From Algoriphagus faecimaris (GTDB lineage Bacteria; Bacteroidota; Bacteroidia; Cytophagales; Cyclobacteriaceae), in assembly GCF_900101705.1 (NCBI RefSeq), contig NZ_FNAC01000016.1, positions 1 through 64,000 on the forward strand: a stretch of DNA of 64,000 nucleotides, in the 5' to 3' direction. Made by a program: the position numbers and the translations under genes. Numbering within the stretch: position 1 is the stretch's first letter; each line of letters opens with the position of its first letter. Positions 8,728 through 17,037 of this stretch are shown here, one piece after another. The notes below the pieces were generated by a model. That model made no database searches. It had not been told where the DNA came from and saw only the letters and a program-made list of their open reading frames with translations.

Positions 8728-8865
8728 CTAATTTCAAGCTATATAGAAAGAACAGCCTTTATCGCCAACTCCATTTTAACGGGAATCCCTTTGATTGTGG
8801 CTCAGTAGGTTACTAGGGATAGAAAATTAACCACTACCCGAAATTATATTCAACTTAGAAAATGA
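8728..8865 (+). pseudogene. Decayed C-terminal fragment of a second tyrosine integrase
   Basis: In one frame these bases read LISSYIERTAFIANSILTGI, then PLIVAQ, a TAG stop at 8806-8808, then VTRDRKLTTTRNYIQLRK and TGA. This aligns residue by residue with the intact integrase end (LIASHTGRRTFITNAILAGI, PLPVIQ, ITGHRKLTTLQKYVEI). The catalytic HxxR is lost (His to Tyr, Arg to Thr) and the later GH reads RD, while the Tyr remains. It is therefore a dead remnant, either of an older element or of a duplication of this integrase's 3' end. Confidence 0.75.
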
Positions 8866-8909
8866 GGAGACAAATTGGATACTGAAAGTTAAAGGGTTTT
8901 TTTAATCCT

Positions 8910-9302
8910 CTAAAAAAAGAGGTCCTCATCATCATTGAAATTTTGAGAATTTCTATCTGAGAATAACTGATTATAGTGATTTTCAATGTAGGATTTAGGA
9001 ACAGGTGAATTTAGAATGTTTGAGTAAACTATATCAATCATTGAATGGTGAGATTCTGTAAAATGATCTGGAAACAATTCATGAAGTTTTATCATAATTC
9101 CTTCTCGAATTGGTTCTAGAAGATCAGCTTTGAAGTAACCTGGAGGGAGTTTTTCCTGTAAGATAATATGATTAACAGCTAAACAGACAGCCCCTTCATG
9201 AATAATCTTTTCCAAATTTATACCGTCATTATTTCGAAAATGAGCATCAATTGCTCTTTCAATTTCATCTCCAATTGAATTAATAATCTGGTTCCTATCC
9301 AT
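8910..9302 (-). CDS. Hypothetical protein, 130 aa, second gene of a minus-strand pair
   Basis: I do not recognise a family. The protein is acidic and mostly helical by composition, with no signal peptide or membrane segment, and ends in an acidic tail (FNDDEDLFF). Its ATG (9300-9302) lies one base after the stop of the next minus-strand gene (9304-9306), so the two are transcribed together and probably act together. The pair stands between the integrase remnant and a divergent XRE regulator, a position typical of accessory cargo. No function is proposed. Confidence 0.6.
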   Translation of the reverse strand: MDRNQIINSIGDEIERAIDAHFRNNDGINLEKIIHEGAVCLAVNHIILQEKLPPGYFKADLLEPIREGIMIKLHELFPDHFTESHHSMIDIVYSNILNSPVPKSYIENHYNQLFSDRNSQNFNDDEDLFF

Positions 9303-9303
9303 A

Positions 9304-9654
9304 TTAAATTAGTAAGAAGTGGATAGCAAATCCTTGAGGATCCATGCTAGCTATTGAAAATACCCCTTTGCAATTCATGCTTTTTTGAAGTTTTGAAAGG
9401 CTAGAATCACTTGGTTTTATAATTCGGAAATCAGAACCATCCTCTAAGACCCCTCTAAAACTGATGGTCCAAGGATCAGACGGGAGTGGTTTTAAAGTCG
9501 AATGAAAAACTAAATTACCCTTGACTTTAATTTCGATATTTGTGTCAGATATTTTTACATCTGCTCCATCAAATCCTAATGCCATCCTGCTTAAGGCGTT
9601 TTCTTTGATTATTGTGCTTTTCCAATATTTTGCTGTAAAACTAACTTCTTTCAT
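9304..9654 (-). CDS. Hypothetical protein, 116 aa, first gene of a minus-strand pair
   Basis: The start chosen is the ATG at 9654 (MKEVSFTAKYWKS). The longer frame to 9798 would run through the start of the divergent XRE gene and adds only a low-complexity Leu-rich stretch. The 116 residues look soluble and beta-rich (DVKISDTNIEIKVKGNLVF, then PWTISFRGVLEDGSDFRI). No family is recognised. It is coupled to the 130-aa gene downstream (1-base gap). The XRE gene begins 93 bases away in the opposite direction and may control this pair; that is inference. Confidence 0.55.
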   Translation of the reverse strand: MKEVSFTAKYWKSTIIKENALSRMALGFDGADVKISDTNIEIKVKGNLVFHSTLKPLPSDPWTISFRGVLEDGSDFRIIKPSDSSLSKLQKSMNCKGVFSIASMDPQGFAIHFLLI

Positions 9655-9747
9655 ATATTTAGTAATATCGAAAATTTCATTTGATACTCTAAAGTAGTAA
9701 CTTAAAAGCGGTAACGCAAGAGTTCGTAATGAATTTGCTTTATCTTT

Positions 9748-10008
9748 ATGAAGAATAAGGATGAGCAATTCGAGGAATTCAAAAAGGATCAGCTCCAAAA
9801 ACTAGCTGCTAGAATCAAGCAGCTTCGAATTCAAAAAGGATATACCTCCTATGAATATTTTGCCTACGACCATAATATACCAAGGGCACAATATGGAAGG
9901 TATGAAAAAGGGGAAGATTTGAAATTCAGTAGTTTGCTTAAAATATTGAAAGGGTTAGATATTAGTATAAAAGAGTTTTTTGATGAAGGATTTACTGAAC
10001 AAACCTGA
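9748..10008 (+). CDS. XRE-family helix-turn-helix regulator
   Basis: The 86-residue protein has a Cro/C1-type HTH between about residues 18 and 78 (LAARIKQLRIQKGYTSYEYF, RAQYGRYEKGED, LLKILKGLDISIKEFF), with the Arg-x-Glu-x-Gly pattern typical of helix 4. A charged N-terminal helix precedes it and there is no extra domain, so it is a single-domain repressor-type protein. It is divergent from the two minus-strand hypothetical genes and overlaps the next gene by 26 bases, so it may control both sides. Targets are not identifiable from sequence alone. Confidence 0.85.
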   Translation: MKNKDEQFEEFKKDQLQKLAARIKQLRIQKGYTSYEYFAYDHNIPRAQYGRYEKGEDLKFSSLLKILKGLDISIKEFFDEGFTEQT

Positions 10009-10327
10009 AATAGAGGACGAAGAGCTCGAAGCCAGATGGATTATGGCTGAGGAGTGGAATCAGTTTGAAGTACCCCAAGAAATTGATGAGCGTATCACTG
10101 AGTTAATCTACTGGAATGAGGAGAAGGAGCATAAGGTACTATTGAAGCTTATGGATGAATTTGAGGCTCAGGAATGCTATATCAGAAAATGTATCTGGTT
10201 TAGCACTAGTAATTATCACTACCGCAAACAAGAGGAAGCTCGGGGAGCCTTCTACCAAAGTGCTTACTGCAAAGAAAGCTGTATTCCAAGGAGGTTTCGA
10301 AATAGTGTAAGTTCAGACTTAGACTGA
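9983..10327 (+). CDS. Hypothetical protein, 114 aa, overlapping the XRE gene
   Basis: No family is recognised. The ATG at 9983 lies inside the end of the XRE gene, giving translational coupling. The first 70 residues are strongly acidic and helical (PEIEDEELEARWIMAEEWNQ); the C-terminal part is Cys/Tyr/Arg rich (CYIRKCIWF, SAYCKESCIPRRFRN). The four Cys are spaced CYIRKC and CKESC, which could hold a metal but shows no standard motif. It is probably a partner of the regulator. Confidence 0.55.
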   Translation: MKDLLNKPEIEDEELEARWIMAEEWNQFEVPQEIDERITELIYWNEEKEHKVLLKLMDEFEAQECYIRKCIWFSTSNYHYRKQEEARGAFYQSAYCKESCIPRRFRNSVSSDLD

Positions 10328-10382
10328 GCTTAATTTGGGTTTGAAGAAAATAGTTTGCCTTTAAATTCTTATTTTGTATTCT

Positions 10383-11378
10383 ATGATCAAATTTAGTTTA
10401 TCGATGAAAATCAACTTTTTAAGTATTTCCCTACTTGTCTTGATAGTCAATATATCCCATGCTCAACAAGAAGGGGACTACAGCGAAGATTTTAATAAGG
10501 ATGGAATTCCAGATAAAATGGAGATTTGGTATGATGGAGGAAGTGGCTTCGGAGGATATTATGGCCATGTTAAAAATGGGGCCACTGGAAAAATCTATGA
10601 GCTTAACACCTGGGGTTGTTTCTGTGATATAAAACTTGTGGTACCATTTCCACCAGAAGCGAGATTATCAGAGCATAAGCCATTTTATGATGCACTAGCT
10701 GAGAAGTTATTTCCTGATATTCAAGCAGAACCAGACCCTACACTGGACTGGATCATTCAAGCTAATCTCCAAGCTATTATTCCTGTTGAAGATGATTTAT
10801 TTGATTTGATCCTACCTGTTAAGCCATTTTGGAATAATGGACCAATAGGTAAAATTTCAAAATACCAGTTGAAAATAGATGATCGAATGATCAAGTCAGC
10901 TTATCATCCAATTCAAGAGCCACCTGCATGGATTGATGAATCCAAAGAAGGCTCTCTAGAGTATTATGGGAACAACCATGATCTCCATCAGGAACAAATC
11001 AATGTGGAGGAGAGTGATCTTATCCTGTGGAGAGGAAAGCATAGCCTGATTTTAAAGAATGGATCTGATGAAGCTGTTTTGTTTGTTACTGACCATCCCT
11101 TGACCAGTGGACCTGAGAGATTAAGAGATCCATCCATATCCAGTGTAGTTTCAAATGGTGAATTTGCTTTTTTTACTGTTAGTGAAACTCCAGAACCAGC
11201 TTTCAGAATTTTTGTATCAGACTTAAATACAGGAAGGGTAGCAAGATTGAAGGCCCCTTTTTTTGGATATGGAGGGAAGATTTCTATTGAAGAAAACAAG
11301 CTCTACAACCAGGAAGGGCAGATTGTTGTGGAGGATGTTTCAAATGTCCTTACCAATTTAGCAGAGAGAAATTTTTGA
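10383..11378 (+). CDS. Secreted hypothetical protein with a calcium-loop-like motif
   Basis: The ATG at 10383 is preferred over a TTG three codons upstream. The 331-residue product has a signal peptide (about residues 8-28, hydrophobic LSISLLVLIVNISHA, then cleavage before QQEG). Right after it comes DFNKDGIPDKMEI, a DxNxDGxxD loop like those in EF-hand or thrombospondin-3-type repeats. The remaining domain is not recognised; it contains a GCFCD Cys pair. It is probably periplasmic or surface exposed. It stands alone in the island with 46 bases before it and 99 after. Confidence 0.6.
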   Translation: MIKFSLSMKINFLSISLLVLIVNISHAQQEGDYSEDFNKDGIPDKMEIWYDGGSGFGGYYGHVKNGATGKIYELNTWGCFCDIKLVVPFPPEARLSEHKPFYDALAEKLFPDIQAEPDPTLDWIIQANLQAIIPVEDDLFDLILPVKPFWNNGPIGKISKYQLKIDDRMIKSAYHPIQEPPAWIDESKEGSLEYYGNNHDLHQEQINVEESDLILWRGKHSLILKNGSDEAVLFVTDHPLTSGPERLRDPSISSVVSNGEFAFFTVSETPEPAFRIFVSDLNTGRVARLKAPFFGYGGKISIEENKLYNQEGQIVVEDVSNVLTNLAERNF

Positions 11379-11477
11379 TTTTAGACTCAAATGATTGATA
11401 ATAGTTCTAAGGGAATAAAAACTATAGATGATTTAATCAATTAAATTCTTATTTTTAAAACTCAATGTTTTAGAGCC

Positions 11478-11990
11478 ATGCTTCAAGACCTTATCAAAGA
11501 CCTCCAATCCAACCTTAAGTCCTACAGTCAGGGATTAGCGAAGCAGAATATTTTGGTAGATATCCCCTGGACTATGGTAGGTGGAGATTTGAATCTTCAA
11601 AGGCTCATCTTCAGAAAAGACAATTCACTGTACATCGTAAAAGAAGGAGAAATTCAGGAGAGTACTTGGGAATACCTACCCGCTATGAACTCCTTAGTCA
11701 TCACGCTTGCAGGAAAGAAAATACTGATGAATGAGGTCTTTGTAGATGGAAAAGCTTTGATTCTAAAGAGAGATGGTATAGCAATAGATTTTTTAGCTTT
11801 TGCTAATGAAAATGAGTTGCCTGATCTGAATTTGATTGATTATTTCAAAAATATAGAAAGCTTTGAAAAGTTGTCATTTAATCCAAATATGGATGAAAAC
11901 CAACATGATACGTCAAACGGAGAGTATTTCGGGATATTCATAATCTTAGCGGTAATTCTAATGATAATTGTTTTATCTCTTACTAATTAA
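11478..11990 (+). CDS. Hypothetical protein with a C-terminal membrane anchor
   Basis: The 170-residue protein has a soluble N-terminal region of about 145 residues (IPWTMVGGDLNLQRLIFRKD, then WEYLPAMNSLVITLAGKKIL). It ends in one hydrophobic helix (YFGIFIILAVILMIIVLSLT) with two residues after it, a tail-anchor layout. No known family is recognised. It is 97 bases upstream of hsdM on the same strand but the gap is AT-rich and no terminator is seen, so joint transcription with the RM operon is possible but unproven. Confidence 0.55.
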   Translation: MLQDLIKDLQSNLKSYSQGLAKQNILVDIPWTMVGGDLNLQRLIFRKDNSLYIVKEGEIQESTWEYLPAMNSLVITLAGKKILMNEVFVDGKALILKRDGIAIDFLAFANENELPDLNLIDYFKNIESFEKLSFNPNMDENQHDTSNGEYFGIFIILAVILMIIVLSLTN

Positions 11991-12087
11991 ATAACCTTAG
12001 AACTCGAAAGAAACCTATGGATTACATCTGACAAGCTTATATTCCCAAAAGAAGAATTTAACCCAGAATTGAAATACCAGAAATAGA

Positions 12088-14511
12088 ATGGCAATAAAGA
12101 AATCAGAATTATATAGCTCCCTTTGGGCAAGTTGTGATGAGTTAAGAGGTGGGATGGATGCCTCACAGTACAAAGATTACGTGCTTACAATGCTTTTTGT
12201 CAAGTATGTCAGCGATAAGTACGCTGGTGACGCTATGAGTTTGATCGAAATACCAAAGGGTGCTTCTTTTGAAGATATGGTTGCATTAAAAAATCAACCG
12301 GATATTGGAGACAGAATCAATAAAGAAATTCTACGACCACTCTTTGCAGCCAATGGACTGGAAGGTTCTATGGAATTGGTGGATTTCAATGACGATGATA
12401 AGCTGGGTAGTGGCAAAGAAAAGGTGGATACCTTATCCAAGCTCATAGCCATTTTTGAAAATCCAGGACTAAACTTCAAAAACAACCGTGCAGAAGATGA
12501 TGATGTATTAGGCGATGCCTATGAATTTTTGATGCGTCACTTTGCAACCGAATCTGGAAAGAGTAAAGGACAGTTTTATACCCCTGCTGAAGTCTCTAGA
12601 ATTCTATCCAAGGTAATCAGTGTAGAAAAAGCAAATAAACCTTCCTACACAGCATATGACCCAACCTGTGGTTCGGGTTCTCTCTTATTAAAAGTAGCCG
12701 AAGAAGCACCCAATGGCCTGACACTATACGGACAGGAAAAAGATATTGCTACCAAAGGCTTAGCCATTATGAATATGTGGCTTCATGGATATCCAGAAGC
12801 TGCAATTAGTGGTGGAAATACAATTGCATCACCCAATTTCAAAGAAGTAGATGGTGCTTTAAAACGCTTTGATTTTGTAGTGGCAAATCCTCCATTCTCA
12901 GTCAAGAACTGGACGAGTGGTATCAATGCCATGGATGATGAATTCAACCGCTTTAGAGGCTATGGAATTCCTCCAGAGAAGAATGGGGACTATGCCTTCT
13001 TACTCCACATTATAGCCTCTTTAAAGAGTACAGGAAAGGGAGCAGTGATCCTTCCTCATGGTGTATTGTTCAGAGGAGGTGCTGAAGGAGAGATTCGTAA
13101 AAATATCCTTCAGCGTAAATGGATCAAAGGGATCATTGGCTTACCTGCCAACCTGTTTTATGGTACAGGTATTCCTGCTTGTATCATAGTCATTGATAAA
13201 GAAGATGTAGAAAGTCGTGGAGGTATTTTTATGATGGATGCCAGCAAAGGCTATATCAAGGATGGCAATAAAAACCGATTACGAGAGCAGGACATTCATA
13301 AGATTGTAGATGCCTTTACGCGTCAGTGGGAAATTGATAAATATTCTCGCATTGTACCCTACAGTGAAATCGAGAAGAACGAGTACAATCTCAATATTCC
13401 CCGATACATAGACACCCAAGAGGAAGAGGATGTCCAAGATTTAAATGCCCATCTAAATGGTGGAATACCACAGAAAGACATTGAGGCCCTTCAAGAGTAT
13501 TGGGAGGTATATCCTAATTTGAGAAAGGAGTTATTTACCCCCTTACGTGAGGGGTATTCTAAGCTGAACGTAGCCAAGTCAGCTATCAAAAGCACCATTT
13601 TTGATCACTCAGATTTCACCGCATACAATGAGAAGCTAGATGTTATCTTTGAAGAGTACCGAGAGCATAATCACGCCAGACTAAATGGAATTGATCAAAA
13701 CACCAAGCCTAAGGCATTTATAAAGAGCATTGCTGAGGACTTGTTGGAACGCTATTCTAACCGTCCTCTGATAGTTCGCTATGATGTCTATCAGCACCTC
13801 TTGGATTATTGGAATGAAACGATGAAGGATGATGTCTATCTCTTGGTTGAAGATGGATGGGTCGCCAAGGTGAAGCGGATCATTGAGAAGAATAAGAAGT
13901 CTGGTAAAGAAACCGATAAAGGCTGGACTTGTGATTTAATTCCCAAGCAATTGGTGATCGATAAATACCTGGTCAAAGAGCAGCAGGAATTACAAGACTT
14001 GGAAGCAAAAATTGAAGGGATTCAAGCTGAAATCACTGGGCTTGAAGAAGAGCATGCAGGGGAAGAAGGTTTGCTAAGTGAAGCATCCAATGATAAGGGA
14101 GGAATCACCAAATCAACCATTGCTGCTTTTATCAAAGAAAACAAAAGCAATCCCAACGAAAAGGAAGCGGTAAAGCTAGCCAATACCATCTTGGAGCTAT
14201 TCACCAAAGAGGCTGACTTGAAGAAATCGCTCAAAACCAAAGAGTATGAATTGGATGAATTAACCTTGGCTAAATACAAAACCCTCACTGAAGCAGAAGT
14301 GAGAACCTTGGTGGTGGATGATAAGTGGCTTGCCAGCTTACAAGCTGCCATACAAACCGAGATAGATGCCATTTCCCAGCGATTGACTGGTAGAATTAAG
14401 GAACTGGCAGAACGATATGAAAACACTTTAGGTGAATTGGATAACCATACCAAAATACTGGAAGATAAAGTAAGTGCTCACCTTTCAACCATGGGATTGG
14501 TATGGAATTAA
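12088..14511 (+). CDS. hsdM: Type I restriction-modification methyltransferase subunit M
   Basis: The 807-residue protein methylates adenine N6 in the target chosen by HsdS. Visible parts: an N-terminal HsdM helical domain (to about 150), SAM motif I DPTCGSGS at 191-198, and catalytic motif IV NPPF at 267-270. Usual HsdM proteins have about 480-550 residues; this one has a C-terminal extension of about 300 residues rich in charged helices (about 620-807, EQQELQDLEAKIEGIQAEIT and similar), probably coiled coil. It is the first gene of a six-gene operon and overlaps hsdS by 10 bases. Confidence 0.93.
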   Translation: MAIKKSELYSSLWASCDELRGGMDASQYKDYVLTMLFVKYVSDKYAGDAMSLIEIPKGASFEDMVALKNQPDIGDRINKEILRPLFAANGLEGSMELVDFNDDDKLGSGKEKVDTLSKLIAIFENPGLNFKNNRAEDDDVLGDAYEFLMRHFATESGKSKGQFYTPAEVSRILSKVISVEKANKPSYTAYDPTCGSGSLLLKVAEEAPNGLTLYGQEKDIATKGLAIMNMWLHGYPEAAISGGNTIASPNFKEVDGALKRFDFVVANPPFSVKNWTSGINAMDDEFNRFRGYGIPPEKNGDYAFLLHIIASLKSTGKGAVILPHGVLFRGGAEGEIRKNILQRKWIKGIIGLPANLFYGTGIPACIIVIDKEDVESRGGIFMMDASKGYIKDGNKNRLREQDIHKIVDAFTRQWEIDKYSRIVPYSEIEKNEYNLNIPRYIDTQEEEDVQDLNAHLNGGIPQKDIEALQEYWEVYPNLRKELFTPLREGYSKLNVAKSAIKSTIFDHSDFTAYNEKLDVIFEEYREHNHARLNGIDQNTKPKAFIKSIAEDLLERYSNRPLIVRYDVYQHLLDYWNETMKDDVYLLVEDGWVAKVKRIIEKNKKSGKETDKGWTCDLIPKQLVIDKYLVKEQQELQDLEAKIEGIQAEITGLEEEHAGEEGLLSEASNDKGGITKSTIAAFIKENKSNPNEKEAVKLANTILELFTKEADLKKSLKTKEYELDELTLAKYKTLTEAEVRTLVVDDKWLASLQAAIQTEIDAISQRLTGRIKELAERYENTLGELDNHTKILEDKVSAHLSTMGLVWN

Positions 14512-15809
14512 TGAGGAAGCAAGGCTATAAGGAAACCGAAGTGGGTTTAATTCCCGAAGACTGGGATATTAATTATTTAGGTAAACTAGTTTTACATACA
14601 AAGGGATTTGCTTTCAAATCAACGGATTACACAGATGATGGTATTCGAATAATTAGAGTAAGTGATACGCTATTTGATAGAATTATTAATAAAACCCCTG
14701 TTTACATAAGTAATAAAAAAAAGCACGAGTTTGAAAAGTGGAGACTTTACAAAAATGACTTGATACTAAGTACTGTTGGTTCGAAGCCACCAATGTATGA
14801 TTCAATGGTAGGAAATGTAGTTCGAGTAACAGAAGAGCATGTTGGAAGTTTATTAAATCAAAATGCAGTTCTGTTTCGGGCTAAAGAAGATTCGACACAA
14901 ATTTTTCTATACTATGCATTAAAGAGAGAAAATTACATAAGCCATATTGAGAAAATTTATAGGGGGAATGCAAATCAGGCAAGTATTACTCTTGTTGATC
15001 TATTTGAGTATTCCATCCCTATCCCACCAACCCTCACTGAACAAAAAGCCATAGCCACGGCACTCAGTGATGTAGATGAACTGATCAGCAGTTTGGAGCA
15101 GCTTATCACCAAAAAGAAAGCCATCAAACAAGGGGCAATGCAGCAGCTGTTGACGCCGCCACATAAAGGAGGGAAGAGATTGGATGGGTTTAGTGGAGAA
15201 TGGAGGAAAATTTCAATAGGGAACTTGACAAGAAACATTATTGATTACAGGGGAGTCACTCCTAGAAAGCTTGGAATGGATTGGGGTGATGGAGAAATAG
15301 TAGCCTTGTCAGCAGGAAATGTTAAAAAAGGATTTATTGACTATAGTTCTGAATGTTACTTTGGTTCAGAATCACTTTATAAAAGATGGATGCGAAATGG
15401 TGATGTAGAAAAGGATGACATTGTTTTTACTCTAGAGGCACCCTTGGGAAATATTGCATTAATTCCAGATAATAGGAAGTATATATTGAGTCAGCGAACT
15501 ATTTTACTTCAGCTTGAAAAAGACAAATACGAGTCTTCTTTTATTTTCCAGGTTTTAATCTCTAACACATTTCAAAATTACATATCTAAAAGTGCAACTG
15601 GCTCAACAGCCCAAGGAATTAAAAGAACGACATTTGAAAAATTAATCATTAGTGTTCCCGAAAATATCGAAGAGCAAAAAGCTATTGCTCAAATCCTTTC
15701 CGATATGGATGCAGAAATCGAGCAATTAGAAACTAAGAAAGCAAAGTGCCAATCCATCAAACAGGGGATGATGCAGGAGTTATTGACGGGAAAAACTAGA
15801 CTTGTATAG
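14502..15809 (+). CDS. hsdS: Type I restriction-modification specificity subunit S
   Basis: The 435-residue protein has the classical two-half layout. Target recognition domain 1 spans about residues 15-170, followed by a conserved helical spacer (LTEQKAIATALSDVDELISS, IKQGAMQQLLT). Domain 2 spans about 225-380 and ends with a second spacer (IEEQKAIAQILSDMDAEIEQ, IKQGMMQELLTGKTRL). The internal repeat of the spacers is direct evidence of the pseudo-symmetric HsdS fold. It should recognise a bipartite DNA sequence and bind two HsdM. The start overlaps hsdM; the stop is 2 bases before the glycosylase-like gene. The recognised sequence cannot be predicted here. Confidence 0.93.
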   Translation: MELMRKQGYKETEVGLIPEDWDINYLGKLVLHTKGFAFKSTDYTDDGIRIIRVSDTLFDRIINKTPVYISNKKKHEFEKWRLYKNDLILSTVGSKPPMYDSMVGNVVRVTEEHVGSLLNQNAVLFRAKEDSTQIFLYYALKRENYISHIEKIYRGNANQASITLVDLFEYSIPIPPTLTEQKAIATALSDVDELISSLEQLITKKKAIKQGAMQQLLTPPHKGGKRLDGFSGEWRKISIGNLTRNIIDYRGVTPRKLGMDWGDGEIVALSAGNVKKGFIDYSSECYFGSESLYKRWMRNGDVEKDDIVFTLEAPLGNIALIPDNRKYILSQRTILLQLEKDKYESSFIFQVLISNTFQNYISKSATGSTAQGIKRTTFEKLIISVPENIEEQKAIAQILSDMDAEIEQLETKKAKCQSIKQGMMQELLTGKTRLV

Positions 15810-15811
15810 GT

Positions 15812-16447
15812 ATGGCGTGTGAACATAAATTTTACGACTACCTCCATCTCAAAGCTTTATACTTTGAGCCAAAAACGCTAATCATTGGTACGTTCAATCC
15901 AGAGTGGCCTATTGATAATCATGCGGAATGGTTCTATGGAAGAACAGGTAATAACTATTTCTGGGACGTATTGCCAAGAATGTTCAATACTGAAGGTCTT
16001 AGGCATGCTGGACCAGTAGAATGGAAAAATTTCTGTCATCAGCAAAAGGTGGTCATTACTGACTTGATAGCTTCAATTGAAGATGCCGATGAACACAATC
16101 CACATCACCTTGAGGTAATTGGTGAATTTATGGATGCCGAATTTGCAAACGTCTTTAATGAATTTGAAAGGACAGGCATTATAGGCCTATTGCAACAGCA
16201 CCCTACAATAAGCGCTGTCTATTTTACCAGACAGGAAGGAGTTGAATTATTTGATGTTGAAATCAATGAGGTAATAGCATACTGTCATCAAAATGACATC
16301 TACTTTTCGCATCTCCTCACCCCCTCTAAAAATGCACGCTTTCAAATGAGAGGTTGGGAACCACAAGATCCAAACATGGCTAGAACCCTACCTAACTTTA
16401 TCTATGAGAAGTGGTGTGACAATTGGAATCAAAATATAAATCAATGA
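15812..16447 (+). CDS. Uracil-DNA-glycosylase-superfamily-like protein inside the RM operon
   Basis: The 211-residue protein resembles the UDG fold: LIIGTFNPEWP near residue 23 sits where the superfamily has the GxxPG-type motif 1. It is followed by WFYGRTGNNYFWDVLPRMF, very like the YYxxxxNxFWxxL segment of MUG and related mismatch or hypoxanthine glycosylases. A late HLLTPSKNAR (about 167-176) is placed like the HPS-type motif 2. I infer a base-excising or modified-base-sensing enzyme. Family knowledge: prokaryotic UDG-fold proteins have been shown to act in phage defence by removing modified bases. The 2-base gap after hsdS puts it firmly in the RM operon. The catalytic residue is uncertain, so activity is not assured. 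Confidence 0.6.
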   Translation: MACEHKFYDYLHLKALYFEPKTLIIGTFNPEWPIDNHAEWFYGRTGNNYFWDVLPRMFNTEGLRHAGPVEWKNFCHQQKVVITDLIASIEDADEHNPHHLEVIGEFMDAEFANVFNEFERTGIIGLLQQHPTISAVYFTRQEGVELFDVEINEVIAYCHQNDIYFSHLLTPSKNARFQMRGWEPQDPNMARTLPNFIYEKWCDNWNQNINQ

Positions 16448-16489
16448 AAAGTAGGATGCTAAAATTGCAAAAGGTTAAGCAAGGCTGAA

Positions 16490-16963
16490 ATGAGAGAAAA
16501 CATACTTTTTTACACTGATATCTTAAAAGATTTGGCACCTCTGATAATCTCATTGATTGCTATTTGGTTGACAAGTCGATATCAAAAGCACACTCAAAAA
16601 TTAGCTGATGACAGAATGATGAAGGACCTGTTTACAGAGTTTAATCAGCGCTATGATTTAATCAACAACAAACTGGATATAATCTCCAAATTGAGTATTG
16701 AGGAATGGAATGGTTTAAAAGCTAAGGATAGAGAAAAAAAGGAAGGTGTAGTGATAGACTTTTTCAATATCTGTGCTGAGGAGTATTATTGGCACAAAGA
16801 AGGGAGAATTAATGGCAATATCTGGGTAAGTTGGAACAAAGGTATGAACGATATATTTAATAAAAGCAAGGTAATCCAGGGTCTTTGGGCTGAGGAGTGT
16901 GAAAATGAGGGATACAAGTCCTATTACATTTCACATAAAAATGAAATTTTTAGAAAAGCATAG
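16490..16963 (+). CDS. Small membrane-anchored protein between the glycosylase-like gene and hsdR
   Basis: The 157-residue protein has one N-terminal membrane helix (LAPLIISLIAIWLTS, about residues 15-29). It is followed by a basic turn and a soluble helical domain (TEFNQRYDLINNKLDIISKL, VVIDFFNICAEEYYWHKEGR). This is the general layout of DUF4760-like proteins; family assignment is tentative. The gap is 42 bases from the gene before and 74 bases to hsdR, so it belongs to the RM operon. Its role is unknown; membrane-anchored partners are frequent in defence loci. Confidence 0.55.
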   Translation: MRENILFYTDILKDLAPLIISLIAIWLTSRYQKHTQKLADDRMMKDLFTEFNQRYDLINNKLDIISKLSIEEWNGLKAKDREKKEGVVIDFFNICAEEYYWHKEGRINGNIWVSWNKGMNDIFNKSKVIQGLWAEECENEGYKSYYISHKNEIFRKA

Positions 16964-17037
16964 TCTCTTACAGGAATTAGCATTTGAATAAATTGGAAGT
17001 TTAGTAGGATAAGATTTGATCATTAAATTGTTTTAAA

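Noticed and set aside
9655-9798. N-terminal extension of the minus-strand 116-aa gene
   Set aside because: It would overlap the divergent XRE gene start and adds only low-complexity sequence.
14022-14453. Long antisense ORF in hsdM
   Set aside because: The Ser/Leu-rich composition is that of a complement of a charged coiled coil; no domain is seen.
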